Shown piece after piece: positions 28,942 through 37,414 of a stretch of 64,000 nucleotides of DNA. The stretch's first letter is position 1; each line of letters starts with the position of its first letter. The position numbers were made by a program, and so were the translations under genes. The notes under the pieces are model-generated. The model saw only the letters and a list, made by a program, of their open reading frames with translations. It ran no database searches and had not been told where the DNA came from. The DNA is from Streptomyces sp. YS415 (GTDB taxonomy: Bacteria > Actinomycetota > Actinomycetes > Streptomycetales > Streptomycetaceae), in assembly GCF_023544665.1 (NCBI RefSeq), contig NZ_JAMJFL010000003.1:248001-312000 (forward strand), in the 5' to 3' direction.

Positions 28942-30207
28942 ATGGGATCTTCGGGGCGGGGCCGGGCGCTGGACACATACCGTGAGGTGATCGGCCTGAC
29001 CGGGCCGCTGCTGCCGGGGGTGTCGTTCCTCGGCAGACTGCCCACGGCCACCATCCAGTTCGGCAGTGTTCTCCTGGTCGCCCGCACGAGCGGCTCCCTG
29101 GCCGCCGCCGGTCTGACCGGCGGGGCGCCGGCCGTCGGGCAGGTGCTGTGCGGACCGCTCGTGGGCCGGCTCGCGGACCGGCACGGGCAGCGCACGGTCG
29201 TGCTCGCCTTCTCGGTCGCCAACGCCCTCGCGATCACCGCCCTGGTGGGCGGGGCGCTCGCCGGGCTCGCCACGCCCTGGCTCGCGCTGCTCGGCGCCTG
29301 CGCGGGCGCGAGCGTGCCGCTGGTCGGCCCCCTGGCCTGCGCCCGCCTGGTCGCCCTGGCCCGGCGGCACAAGGCCCCCGAGCCGGTGGTCGGCGCCGCG
29401 TTCTCCTTCGAGAGCACCCTGGACGAGGTCTCCTTCGTGCTGGGCCCCGCCCTGGTGGGCCTGGCCGCGGTCCTGGCCCACCCCGCCCACGCCCTGCTCG
29501 CCGCGGCGCTCCTGGTGGCCCTGTGCGGCGGCGCCTTCGCCCTCCATCCGACGGCCGCGGTGACCCGTTCGGCCGCCGTGCGCCGCACCGGGGCACCCGG
29601 GCGCATGCCCCGCACCGTCCACTCGCTGCGCGCCGCGCTCGCCCTCCAGGGGGCCATGTTCGGCGCCTGCCAGGCGGGCGTCACCGCGCTCACCGAGCGG
29701 CTCGGGCGGCCGGAACAGGCCGGACTGGTGTACGCCGCCATGGGGGTCATGAGCGCCGTCGCGGGGCTCGCCATGGCCGCCGTACCCGCGCGCGTGGGGC
29801 TTCCGGCGCGGCGGCGGGCGGCGACCGCGGCGGCGTTCGCGCTGTCGCTGCCGCTGCTGTGGACGGACAGCCTGGCGGGCCTGTACGCCGTGGTCACCGT
29901 GCTCGGTGTGGCCTACGCGCCGCATCTGATCACGGTGTTCGGGCTCACCGAGCGGGTGGTGCCGCCGGCCCGGCCGGCCGAGGCGATGGCCGTCGCGACC
30001 AGCGCCCTGGTGGCCGGCCAGGCCCTGGCGGTCGCCGTGACCGGCCGCCTCGCCGAGACGTACGGCCCCGCCGCGGCCTTCGGGGCGGCGAGCCTGGCCG
30101 CCGCCCTCGCCTGCGCCCTCGCGCTGACCGCGCGGACGGGGTCGTACGCCGCACGGGAAACGCCCGGCCACGCGGGCGTGGCCGGGCGTCCGCGGACCCG
30201 TTCCTAG
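28942..30207 (+). CDS. MFS transporter
   Basis: A 421-residue membrane protein with about 12 hydrophobic segments in two six-helix halves. The loop between helices 2 and 3 is GRLADRHGQRTVVL, the classic MFS A-motif. The second half begins at about residue 215 after a short basic loop. It looks like a drug/solute efflux MFS member, but nothing identifies the cargo. ATG 28942 is the nearest start giving a short N-terminal tail. It diverges from treY across 80 bp. Its TAG stop shares the palindrome CTAG with the stop of convergent glgX, and a hairpin lies in its last codons. Confidence 0.88.
   Translation: MGSSGRGRALDTYREVIGLTGPLLPGVSFLGRLPTATIQFGSVLLVARTSGSLAAAGLTGGAPAVGQVLCGPLVGRLADRHGQRTVVLAFSVANALAITALVGGALAGLATPWLALLGACAGASVPLVGPLACARLVALARRHKAPEPVVGAAFSFESTLDEVSFVLGPALVGLAAVLAHPAHALLAAALLVALCGGAFALHPTAAVTRSAAVRRTGAPGRMPRTVHSLRAALALQGAMFGACQAGVTALTERLGRPEQAGLVYAAMGVMSAVAGLAMAAVPARVGLPARRRAATAAAFALSLPLLWTDSLAGLYAVVTVLGVAYAPHLITVFGLTERVVPPARPAEAMAVATSALVAGQALAVAVTGRLAETYGPAAAFGAASLAAALACALALTARTGSYAARETPGHAGVAGRPRTRS
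30160..30189. terminator. Hairpin within the 3' end of the MFS gene
   Basis: Perfect 12-base arms ACGCCCGGCCAC and GTGGCCGGGCGT with a six-base loop GCGGGC lie in the final codons of the MFS gene, 15 bp before the shared CTAG stop. It probably ends MFS transcription and, read from the other side, glgX transcription just after its stop. Confidence 0.65.
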
Positions 30208-32324
30208 ACGGGCCGCTGGAGCACCACCAGGCTGCGGTCCACCAGGGTCAGCCGGTCCCCGTCGTGCACCTTGGGCCCGGTGCCGGGCGGAACGCCGTCC
30301 ACGCGCGCGGTGTCCACGACCACCTGCCACTGGCGGCCGTGGTCGACCGGTACGACGAAGTCGAGGGTCTTCGGCGACGCGTTGAACATCAGCAGGAACG
30401 AGTCGTCGCTGATGCGCTCCCCGCGCGGCCCCGGCTCGGAGATCGCGTTGCCGTTGAGGAAGACCGTCAGCGCCGACGCCTGCGTCGAGTTCCAGTCCCG
30501 CTGGGTCATCTCCTTGCCCTGCGGGGTGAACCAGGCGATGTCGGACAGGTCGTCGTGCGTGCCCTCCACCGGCCGCCCGTGGAAGAAGCGGCGCCGGCGC
30601 AGGACCGGATGGTCCCGGCGCAGCCACACCATCGCGCGGGTGAAGTCCAGCAGCTTGTTGCCGACCTCGTCGTCGGGGTCCGGCCACTGCAGCCAGGCCA
30701 GCTCGCTGTCCTGGCAGTAGGCGTTGTTGTTGCCCCGCTGGGTGCGCGCGAACTCGTCACCGTGACTGATCATCGGCACGCCCTGGGAGAGCATCAGCGT
30801 GGCGAGGAAGTTGCGGATCTGGCGGGCCCGCAGCTCCAGCACGGCCGGATCGTCGGTCTCGCCCTCCGCGCCGCAGTTCCACGACCGGTTGTGGCTCTCC
30901 CCGTCGCGGTTGTCCTCGCCGTTGGCCTCGTTGTGCTTCTCGTTGTACGAGACGAGGTCGTGCAGGGTGAAGCCGTCGTGGCAGGTGACGAAGTTGATGG
31001 AGGCCAGCGGCCGCCGCCCGTCGTCCTGGTAGAGGTCGGAGGAGCCGGTCAGCCGGGAGGCGAACTCCGCGAGCGTGCGCGGCTCGCCCCGCCACAGGTC
31101 CCGTACGGTGTCGCGGTACTTGCCGTTCCACTCCGTCCACAGAGGCGGGAAGTTGCCCACCTGGTAGCCGCCCTCGCCGACGTCCCAGGGCTCGGCGATC
31201 AGCTTCACCTGGGAGACCACCGGGTCCTGCTGCACCAGGTCGAAGAACGACGACAGCCGGTCCACCTCGTGGAACTGCCGGGCCAGGGTGGCGGCCAGGT
31301 CGAAGCGGAAGCCGTCGACGTGCATCTCGGTGACCCAGTACCGCAGCGAGTCCATGATCATCTGAAGGACGTGCGGAGACCGCATGAGCAGGGAGTTCCC
31401 GGTGCCCGTGGTGTCCATGTAGTACCGGGGGTCGTCGGTGAGCCGGTAGTAGGAGGGGTTGTCCAGGCCCCGGAAGGACAGGGTCGGGCCGAGGTGGTTG
31501 CCCTCGGCGGTGTGGTTGTAGACGACGTCCAGGATGACCTCGATGCCGGCCTCGTGCAGCGCCTTCACCGCCGACTTGAACTCCAGGACCTGCTGGCCGC
31601 GGTCGCCCCAGGACGCGTAGGCGTTGTGCGGGGCGAAGAAGCCGATGGTGTTGTAGCCCCAGTAGTTGTTCAGGCCCATGTCGACCAGCCGGTGGTCGTT
31701 CACGAACTGGTGTACGGGCATCAGTTCCAGCGCGGTGACGCCCAGTTCGGTGAGGTGTTCGATCAGTGCGGGGTGCGCCAGGCCCGCGTAGGTGCCGCGC
31801 AGCTCCTCCGGGAGCCCGGGGTGCCGCATGGTGAGGCCCTTGACATGGGCCTCGTAGATCACGGTGTGGTGGTACTCGGTGCGCGGGCGGCGGTCGTCGC
31901 CCCAGTCGAAGTAGGGGTTGACCACGACCGACGACATGGTGTGCGGCGCCGAGTCGAGGTCGTTGCGCTCGTCGGGCGCGTCGAAGTGGTAGCCGTACAC
32001 CTCCTCGCCCCAGCGGATCGAGCCGCTCACCGCCTTCGCGTACGGGTCGAGGAGCAGCTTCGCCGAGTTGCAGCGCATGCCGTGCTCGGGGGCGTACGGC
32101 CCGTGCACCCGGAAGCCGTACCGCTGTCCCGGCATGATGCCCGGCACGTACGCGTGCCGGACGAACGCGTCGCTCTCCCGCAGTTCCACCGCCGTCTCCG
32201 AGCCGTCGTCATGCAGCAGACACAGCTCTACTCTGTCCGCGGCCTCCGTGAAGACCGCGAAGTTGGTGCCGGCGCCGTCATACGTGGCACCGAGTGGATA
32301 TGCCTCTCCAGGCCAGACCTGCAT
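30204..32324 (-). CDS. glgX: Glycogen debranching enzyme GlgX/TreX
   Basis: A 706-residue GH13 isoamylase-type enzyme. It has an N-terminal CBM48-like domain (QVWPGEAYPLGATYDG, then GTNFAVFTEAADRVELCL), the catalytic barrel and a C-terminal beta domain. The nucleophile is in MHVDGFRFDLA, the acid in LIAEPWDVG and the third Asp in FVTCHDGFTLHD. Other landmarks are VVYNHTAEGNHLGP and QGVPMISHGDEF. It cuts alpha-1,6 branches to give linear maltodextrins, the substrate of TreY. ATG 32324 fits the known N terminus. Trehalose formation from glycogen via GlgX, TreY and TreZ is complete in this window, on one strand but in separate units. Confidence 0.95.
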   Translation of the reverse strand: MQVWPGEAYPLGATYDGAGTNFAVFTEAADRVELCLLHDDGSETAVELRESDAFVRHAYVPGIMPGQRYGFRVHGPYAPEHGMRCNSAKLLLDPYAKAVSGSIRWGEEVYGYHFDAPDERNDLDSAPHTMSSVVVNPYFDWGDDRRPRTEYHHTVIYEAHVKGLTMRHPGLPEELRGTYAGLAHPALIEHLTELGVTALELMPVHQFVNDHRLVDMGLNNYWGYNTIGFFAPHNAYASWGDRGQQVLEFKSAVKALHEAGIEVILDVVYNHTAEGNHLGPTLSFRGLDNPSYYRLTDDPRYYMDTTGTGNSLLMRSPHVLQMIMDSLRYWVTEMHVDGFRFDLAATLARQFHEVDRLSSFFDLVQQDPVVSQVKLIAEPWDVGEGGYQVGNFPPLWTEWNGKYRDTVRDLWRGEPRTLAEFASRLTGSSDLYQDDGRRPLASINFVTCHDGFTLHDLVSYNEKHNEANGEDNRDGESHNRSWNCGAEGETDDPAVLELRARQIRNFLATLMLSQGVPMISHGDEFARTQRGNNNAYCQDSELAWLQWPDPDDEVGNKLLDFTRAMVWLRRDHPVLRRRRFFHGRPVEGTHDDLSDIAWFTPQGKEMTQRDWNSTQASALTVFLNGNAISEPGPRGERISDDSFLLMFNASPKTLDFVVPVDHGRQWQVVVDTARVDGVPPGTGPKVHDGDRLTLVDRSLVVLQRPV

Positions 32325-32431
32325 GTACACGACTCTTTCAGGTGAAGTGCCCCGTCGGGGCGCCTTGGCTTCGAGTCTCCCCGAAAGTGAGGGAACCACC
32401 CCCGACTTATGTCCCTCTTACCGATCGACCA

Positions 32432-32448
32432 GGCATACCCGGTATGCC
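32432..32448. promoter_or_regulatory. Palindrome GGCATAC-CCG-GTATGCC upstream of glgX and a secreted-protein gene
   Basis: A perfect 7+7 inverted repeat with a three-base centre, in the 181 bp between divergent glgX (start 32324) and the gene starting at 32506. It looks like a regulator operator, and its centre is about 65 bp before the secreted-protein start. The binding protein is unknown; no regulator gene is adjacent. Confidence 0.45.
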
Positions 32449-32505
32449 GAACCAGTGGGGCAGATCACATACTCCCGGGGATTCAGGGGGAGTAGGGGGA
32501 AAGAC

Positions 32506-33327
32506 GTGCGCAAGACAGTGCACCGCCATCTGGGCAAGGTGGTGGCCGGCGCGGGGATAGCGCTGGCCGGGACCGCGGCCATGATCGCGGTCACCCTGCC
32601 GGGCACGGCGGGAGCCGACGACACCGGCGACCGGAACACGGGGACCGGGCAGAGCGCCCCGGGACAGGCGCAGGGAGCGGGCCAGGACCAGGCCGTCGAG
32701 CCCGGCGTCGTCCAGGAGGCGCCGGCCGAGGGCGAGCGCGGGACCGGACGCGACCCGCTCACCGAGGACGAGCTGGCCCGGGTCGAGCGGATCGCCCTGA
32801 ACCGGCAGCTGCTGCGGTCCAGTGAGGACGTCGACGGGGACCGCGGCCCGCAGACCCTCGGCATCGACCTCGCCGAGCCGGAGACCGACGAGCTCGACGA
32901 CCCGTCCGCGCCCCGGCGCGCCGACGTGACGTTCTACGACTACAAGGACGACACGCTGGTCATCAAGACGGTCAACCTCGACACCGGCGAGGTCGAGCAC
33001 ACCGGCACCGAGCAGGGCGTCCAGCCGCCGCTCGGCCGCTCGGAGAACACCGAGGCCATGAAGATCCTGCTGGCCAGCCCGCTGAGCGCGGGTCTGAAGG
33101 CGGACTACAAGGACGCCACCGGCAAGGAACTGACCTCCCCGGACCAGCTGGAGGTCGACAGCATGGTCTTCCGGGCCGCTCCGGGCGCCCAGCCCGCCGC
33201 ACTCGACCGGTGCGGCGAACACCGCTGCGCCCGGCTCTTCCCGAAGGCCCTCAACGGCCCGTGGATCGACATGCGGCACCTGGTGATCGACCTGAGCGCC
33301 CGCACGGTCGCCGAACTCGACCGCTGA
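32506..33327 (+). CDS. Secreted protein of unknown function, partner of a copper amine oxidase
   Basis: A 273-residue exported protein starting at GTG 32506 after AGGGGGA. The N terminus (RKTVHRHLGKVVAGAGIAL...PGTAGA) is a signal peptide with an Ala-X-Ala type cleavage site near residue 38. A Gln/Gly/Pro-rich stretch follows (about 40-75). The mature region is rich in acidic residues; two cysteines occur near the C terminus (CGEHRC). The segment ADVTFYDYKDDTLVIKTVNL looks like a cystatin-like or D2/D3-like beta strand pair of copper amine oxidases. That would fit, because the gene just downstream encodes only the catalytic domain of such an oxidase. I cannot confirm this without structure prediction. 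Spacing to the oxidase gene is 49 bp. Confidence 0.65.
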   Translation: MRKTVHRHLGKVVAGAGIALAGTAAMIAVTLPGTAGADDTGDRNTGTGQSAPGQAQGAGQDQAVEPGVVQEAPAEGERGTGRDPLTEDELARVERIALNRQLLRSSEDVDGDRGPQTLGIDLAEPETDELDDPSAPRRADVTFYDYKDDTLVIKTVNLDTGEVEHTGTEQGVQPPLGRSENTEAMKILLASPLSAGLKADYKDATGKELTSPDQLEVDSMVFRAAPGAQPAALDRCGEHRCARLFPKALNGPWIDMRHLVIDLSARTVAELDR

Positions 33328-33376
33328 CCACTTCACCCTTCCGCTTTCGCTCCTTATGCAAGGGAGTCCATTCTTC

Positions 33377-34699
33377 ATGCGCGTCAACAGAGTGAGCCGT
33401 GCCCGCACGCGAACGGCCCTGGCCGCCTTCGCCGTGGCCGGACTGACGGCGGGCGCGGCCGCGGGCGCCGGACCGGCCACCGCCCAGCCCGCGGCGGCGC
33501 CCGCCGCCGCCCCCGACTGCAGCGCGGCCTACCGCATCGAGCAGAAGCTCTCCAACGGCACGACCTGGCGCATGTGCTGGCGCCACGAGGCCATGGCCGG
33601 GATGATCCTGGAGGACATCACCTACCAGCCGCCCGGCGAGAGCAAGCCGATCAAGGTCCTCAACAGCTCCAAGCTCGCCCAGATCCACGTGCCCTACGAC
33701 GACGGGTCGGAGGAGTACGACGACATCACGAGCTACTACTTCGGCGACGGCCTGGAGAACCTGGCCGCGGGCGAGTGCCCGGGCGGCACCATCCGCACCG
33801 TCAAGGTCCGGGCGCCCGAGTCCACCGAGACCCGCAACGTCAAGGGCCTGTGCACCACGACACGCGCCCGCGGGCACGCGTACCGGATGCTGAACCAGCC
33901 GATCAGCGGCGGCCAGAAGCTCTACCAGAAGCAGGGCAAGGACCTGCTCGTCTACGCCGTCAACAAGGTCAGCTGGTACGAGTACATCACCGAGTGGCGC
34001 TTCTCGGACGACGGCACCATCCACCTGAACGTCGGCGCCACCGGCAGCCTCGCGCCGCAGGACTACGACGCCGGGGACGGCCAGGGCTGGCCGATAGGCA
34101 AGGGCCCGAAGGCCCGGCCCCTCAGCCACAGCCACAACGTCTTCTGGCGGCTCAACTTCGGCCTGGACGGCTCCTCCAAGGGCCGGGTCGAGCAGTACGA
34201 CTCGAAGGTCACCCCGCAGGCGCCGGGCGACCGCGCGCCCACCAACAAGACCACCCGCACGAAGATCACCAAGGAGACCGCGGGCGACGCCAAGAACATG
34301 CGCTGGTGGCGCGTGGTCAGCGCGACCGGCAAGAACAAGGACGGCCACCCGCGTTCCTACGAGCTCGTCGCCGGCCCCAACGCCAAGTACAGCGGCCGCG
34401 GGTTCACCAAGCACGACGTGTACTTCACGCAGTACGACAAGTGCGAGCAGTACGCCAGCAACAACAAGGGCAACTGCCCCACCGGGCACCCCAAGTCGGT
34501 GGACAAGTGGGTCGACGGACAGACCCTGACCAACCCCATCATGTGGGTGAACGTCGGCTTCCACCACATAGCCCGGGACGAGGACCAGCAGCCCATGCCG
34601 GTCCACTGGCAGGGCTTCTCGCTCGCGCCGCGTGACGTCACCGCTATGAATCCGCTCACTCCGGCCGAGCTCGCCGGGGCGAACGGGCGCCTCGACTGA
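33377..34699 (+). CDS. Secreted minimal copper amine oxidase (catalytic domain only)
   Basis: A 440-residue exported protein with a signal peptide to about residue 36. The mature part matches the catalytic D4 domain of copper amine oxidases. The probable topaquinone precursor is Tyr201 (SWYEYITEW, in place of the usual N-Y-D/E-Y). Copper ligands are His251 and His253 (LSHSHNVFWRLNF) and His397 (GFHHIARDEDQ). The C-terminal MPVHWQGFSLAPRDVTAMNP is also characteristic. The start at ATG 33377 follows GGGAG at about 11 bp; ATG 33356 is less likely. Typical family members have 640-720 residues with two extra N-terminal domains, which are absent here. It probably oxidises extracellular amines to aldehydes, with peroxide as by-product; substrate unknown. 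Confidence 0.78.
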   Translation: MRVNRVSRARTRTALAAFAVAGLTAGAAAGAGPATAQPAAAPAAAPDCSAAYRIEQKLSNGTTWRMCWRHEAMAGMILEDITYQPPGESKPIKVLNSSKLAQIHVPYDDGSEEYDDITSYYFGDGLENLAAGECPGGTIRTVKVRAPESTETRNVKGLCTTTRARGHAYRMLNQPISGGQKLYQKQGKDLLVYAVNKVSWYEYITEWRFSDDGTIHLNVGATGSLAPQDYDAGDGQGWPIGKGPKARPLSHSHNVFWRLNFGLDGSSKGRVEQYDSKVTPQAPGDRAPTNKTTRTKITKETAGDAKNMRWWRVVSATGKNKDGHPRSYELVAGPNAKYSGRGFTKHDVYFTQYDKCEQYASNNKGNCPTGHPKSVDKWVDGQTLTNPIMWVNVGFHHIARDEDQQPMPVHWQGFSLAPRDVTAMNPLTPAELAGANGRLD

Positions 34700-34811
34700 G
34701 GCAGTTGGGAAACGACCCTGTCCATCCGGCTGCACCGCCGACCGGTCCCGGAGTACCCTTCCTTGATCGTTGACACGGGGAGTGCTCGGGGGAGCGGAAG
34801 GCGGTGCGCGG

Positions 34812-36050
34812 GTGGGCTCGGGAGGGCGGGAGCTGCCCCCTGGTGACGAGGGTCACGAGGGGACCTCCACAGACGTCCCGCCCGGCACGGTGTCCCTGGC
34901 GCGCCCCATGGACGCCGGCGCCATCGGACCGGAGCTGGACTGGGACGCCGACGCCTGGCACGAGGTACGCACCCGCGCGCAGCGGGCCGGCCGGGCCTAC
35001 ATCTGGCTCAACCTCGTCGAACAGCGGCTGCGCGCGGTGGTGGCCGCCGTCCTGCGCCCCATCTACGAACCCGTCCACGGCGACGACTGGGTGGTGGCCG
35101 CGGCCGGCCCCGCCGGGCAGGAGTGGGTGCAGCGCGCGGTCGCCGTACGCGAAGTCAGCCGCCGCAAGGGCTACTTGCTCGACCCGGCCGACGACAACGT
35201 CCTCAGCTTCCTGACGCTGCCGCAGCTGCGCGAGCTGATGGTGCAGCACTGGCCGTGCTTCGCGCCCTACGTCGACGAGCGCCGGGACGTCGAACTCGCC
35301 CTGGACGAGCTGGAGGTGACCCGGAACGTCGTCTCCCGCAACCGGGCGCTGTCCGAGGCGGTGCTGGGCCAGGCCGAGCGTGCCTCGGCGCGGCTGCTGG
35401 AGGTGCTCGGCGCGGGCGGCGACGTACCGTCCGCGCGCCGGCTGCCGGTCGACGCGGTCGAGGAGCTGGTCGGCGACCGGTACGGCGATGTGGTGGCCGT
35501 GCACTCCGACCGGGTGCGGCTGCTGCGGCAGTTCCCGGCCGAGGACATCTTCGGCGAGGCCCGCCGGCTCGACGCCATCGGCATCGGCCTGAACCTGCTG
35601 GTGCAGAACTTCTCCGGCCGCCGCCTGGTGCGGCTGGCCGAGTCGGGCTGCCGGGTGCGGCTGCTGTTCCTGAACCCGGCCTCCAGCGCGGTCAAGCGAC
35701 GCGAGCGGGAACTGGGCCTCAAGCGCGGGGAACTGAGCCGCTCGGTCGAGATGAACATCCTGCACATGCGCCGGGTCCGCGCCCGGCTGCGCGACCCCGG
35801 GGCCTTCGAGATCCAGGTCTACGACGAGACACCGCGCTTCACGGCGTACCTGGTCGACGGCGACGGCTCGGACGGCATCGCGGTCCTGCAGTCCTACCTG
35901 CGCCGGGCGCGGGGCATGGAGGCGCCGGTGCTGGTGCTGCGCGGCGGGAACCGGTTGGTCAAACCGGGCGCCCGGGACGACAGCGGGCTCTTTCCGACGT
36001 ACCGCGAGGAGTTCGAGGTGGCCTGGGCGGATTCGCGGCCGGTGTCCTGA
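34812..36050 (+). CDS. SAV2148-family protein with predicted HEPN domain
   Basis: A 412-residue protein that I recognise as the conserved streptomycete SAV2148 family. The N terminus (GSGGRELPPGDEGHEG) is disordered and acidic. The central region (about 55-240) is helical, including the HEPN-like helices with RTRAQRAGRAYIWLNLVEQRLRA split over several turns. The C-terminal half (about 245-405) is an alpha/beta domain: IFGEARRLDAIGIGLNLLVQ, GCRVRLLFLNP, then RYTAYLVDGD-like repeats. Start uncertain: GTG 34812 fits homologues, while TTG 34770 and GTG 34782 are open in the same frame. HEPN domains often act as RNases in stress or conflict systems; whether this one is active is not clear from motifs here. 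Confidence 0.8.
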   Translation: MGSGGRELPPGDEGHEGTSTDVPPGTVSLARPMDAGAIGPELDWDADAWHEVRTRAQRAGRAYIWLNLVEQRLRAVVAAVLRPIYEPVHGDDWVVAAAGPAGQEWVQRAVAVREVSRRKGYLLDPADDNVLSFLTLPQLRELMVQHWPCFAPYVDERRDVELALDELEVTRNVVSRNRALSEAVLGQAERASARLLEVLGAGGDVPSARRLPVDAVEELVGDRYGDVVAVHSDRVRLLRQFPAEDIFGEARRLDAIGIGLNLLVQNFSGRRLVRLAESGCRVRLLFLNPASSAVKRRERELGLKRGELSRSVEMNILHMRRVRARLRDPGAFEIQVYDETPRFTAYLVDGDGSDGIAVLQSYLRRARGMEAPVLVLRGGNRLVKPGARDDSGLFPTYREEFEVAWADSRPVS

Positions 36051-36183
36051 GTCGCGTGGGCGTTTCGGGCTGTCTGTCCGAAGTGCCCGAAGGGGTAAGC
36101 GGAACGCGCTCCTCTGATTGTCAGTGGCTCATGGGAGGGTGGAGACCACTGGGGGAGAGCACCACCGAGGAGGGGGACCGCCC

Positions 36184-36906
36184 ATGGGCTGGCACCGTGA
36201 GCTGCTGATCGGATTCGACCTGGAGACGACCGGGACGGACCCGGGACAGGCGCGTATCGTCACCGGCGCCGTGATCGAGCTCAGGGGCGGACAGCAGCTC
36301 GGGCGCCGGGAGTGGCTGGCGGACCCGGGCGTGGTGATCCCGGCGGACGCGGTGGCGGTGCACGGCATCAGCAACGAACGCGCGGCCGGCGAGGGCCGGC
36401 CCGCCGACCAAGTGGCCGACGCCATCGCGGACGTGCTGACGGGCTACTGGAAGACGGGCGTGCCGGTCGTGGCGTACAACGCCGCGTTCGACCTGAGCCT
36501 GCTCTCCGCCGAACTGCGGCGGTACGGCCTGCCGTCGCTGCGGGAGCGCCTCGGCGGGACGGACCCCGCACCCGTCGTCGACCCGTACACCATCGACCGC
36601 TGGGTCGACCGCTACCGCCGCGGCAAGCGCAATCTGGAGGCGGTCTGCGCGGAGTACGGCGTCCGGCTGGAGTCCGCCCACGACGCCTTCGCGGACGCCC
36701 TGGCCGCGGCCCGGCTCGCCTGCGCGATAGCCGACCGCCACCCCAAGATCGCGTCCCTCGCTCCGGCGGAGCTGCATCGCCGCCAGATCGCCTGGTACGC
36801 CGAGTGGGCGGCGGACTTCCAGAGCTTCCTGCGCCGCAAGGGCGACGAGCAGGCGGTGGTGGACGGCACCTGGCCGCTGCGGGAGCCGGCGGACGAGACC
36901 GTGTGA
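36184..36906 (+). CDS. DnaQ-like DEDDh 3'-5' exonuclease
   Basis: A 240-residue exonuclease of the DnaQ/DEDDh group. The metal ligands are all visible: Asp and Glu in GFDLETTGTD, Asp in YNAAFDLSLLS, and the HxxxxD pair in SAHDAFADALAA. HGISNE is the typical connecting loop. A strong ribosome site, GGAGGGGG, precedes ATG 36184. It is a stand-alone protein, not fused to a polymerase or helicase. A proofreading subunit or repair/RNA-trimming exonuclease is likely. It lies 134 bp after the SAV2148-type gene and may share a transcript. Convergent with the YbaK gene, 10 bp away. Confidence 0.92.
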   Translation: MGWHRELLIGFDLETTGTDPGQARIVTGAVIELRGGQQLGRREWLADPGVVIPADAVAVHGISNERAAGEGRPADQVADAIADVLTGYWKTGVPVVAYNAAFDLSLLSAELRRYGLPSLRERLGGTDPAPVVDPYTIDRWVDRYRRGKRNLEAVCAEYGVRLESAHDAFADALAAARLACAIADRHPKIASLAPAELHRRQIAWYAEWAADFQSFLRRKGDEQAVVDGTWPLREPADETV

Positions 36907-36916
36907 GCCCCGCCGG

Positions 36917-37414
36917 TCACTCGGGGGCGGGTCCCGCGATCCGCTCGATCCGCGGCTCGGCCAGCCGGGCGTAGTCGGCGCCCGACATCAGCAGCGACCG
37001 GTCCAGCCGGGCCGCGTTGAAGTACAGCTTCGGCTGCGCCACCAGCTCCGGGTCGGCGACGACCTCGAGCCCGGGGTCGAAGCTGAAGGGAAGGACCGTG
37101 CCCGGCACCGAGCGTGCCAGCCGCTCGGCCGTCTCCGGATCGCTGAAGCCGACGTAGCGCGCCGCGTACAGCGCGCGGACGGCGTCCAGGTCGACGCGGC
37201 GGTCCCCGGGGACCACCGCGAGGACGTGCCGGGTGGTGCGGCGGTCGACCTTGACCCGCAGCACGAGGCACTTCGCCGCCTGGGACGCCGGGTGGCCGCG
37301 CAGCGCGCAGACGGCCTCGGTGGCGCCCTCGGGCGCGTGGTCGAGGAGCTGGTAGCCGACGCCGGAGGCGTCCAGCAGGGAGATCAGGCGGTGGTAAGTG
37401 GTGTCTTCGGACAT
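36917..37414 (-). CDS. YbaK/ProX-type aminoacyl-tRNA deacylase
   Basis: A 165-residue protein of the YbaK/Cys-tRNA(Pro)/Ala-tRNA deacylase superfamily. Conserved features are an N-terminal helix-loop (TTYHRLISLLDASGVGY), the LDH motif, Lys48 in AAKCLVLRVK (the catalytic or substrate-binding Lys) and the C-terminal PKLYFNAARLDRSLLMSG. It removes mischarged amino acids from tRNA in trans, supporting translational quality control. The start overlaps the upstream transporter gene by 31 bp, so the two are probably translated from one message. Confidence 0.85.
   Translation of the reverse strand: MSEDTTYHRLISLLDASGVGYQLLDHAPEGATEAVCALRGHPASQAAKCLVLRVKVDRRTTRHVLAVVPGDRRVDLDAVRALYAARYVGFSDPETAERLARSVPGTVLPFSFDPGLEVVADPELVAQPKLYFNAARLDRSLLMSGADYARLAEPRIERIAGPAPE

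Noticed and set aside
26102..28990. Forward open frame of 962 codons over treY
   Set aside because: Its sequence is Arg/Gly/Val-rich and matches no family, whereas the reverse frame is a clear TreY.
29148..32345. Forward 1065-codon frame across the MFS and glgX genes
   Set aside because: It runs through two real genes in other frames and changes to low-complexity Val/Asp/Gly sequence over glgX.
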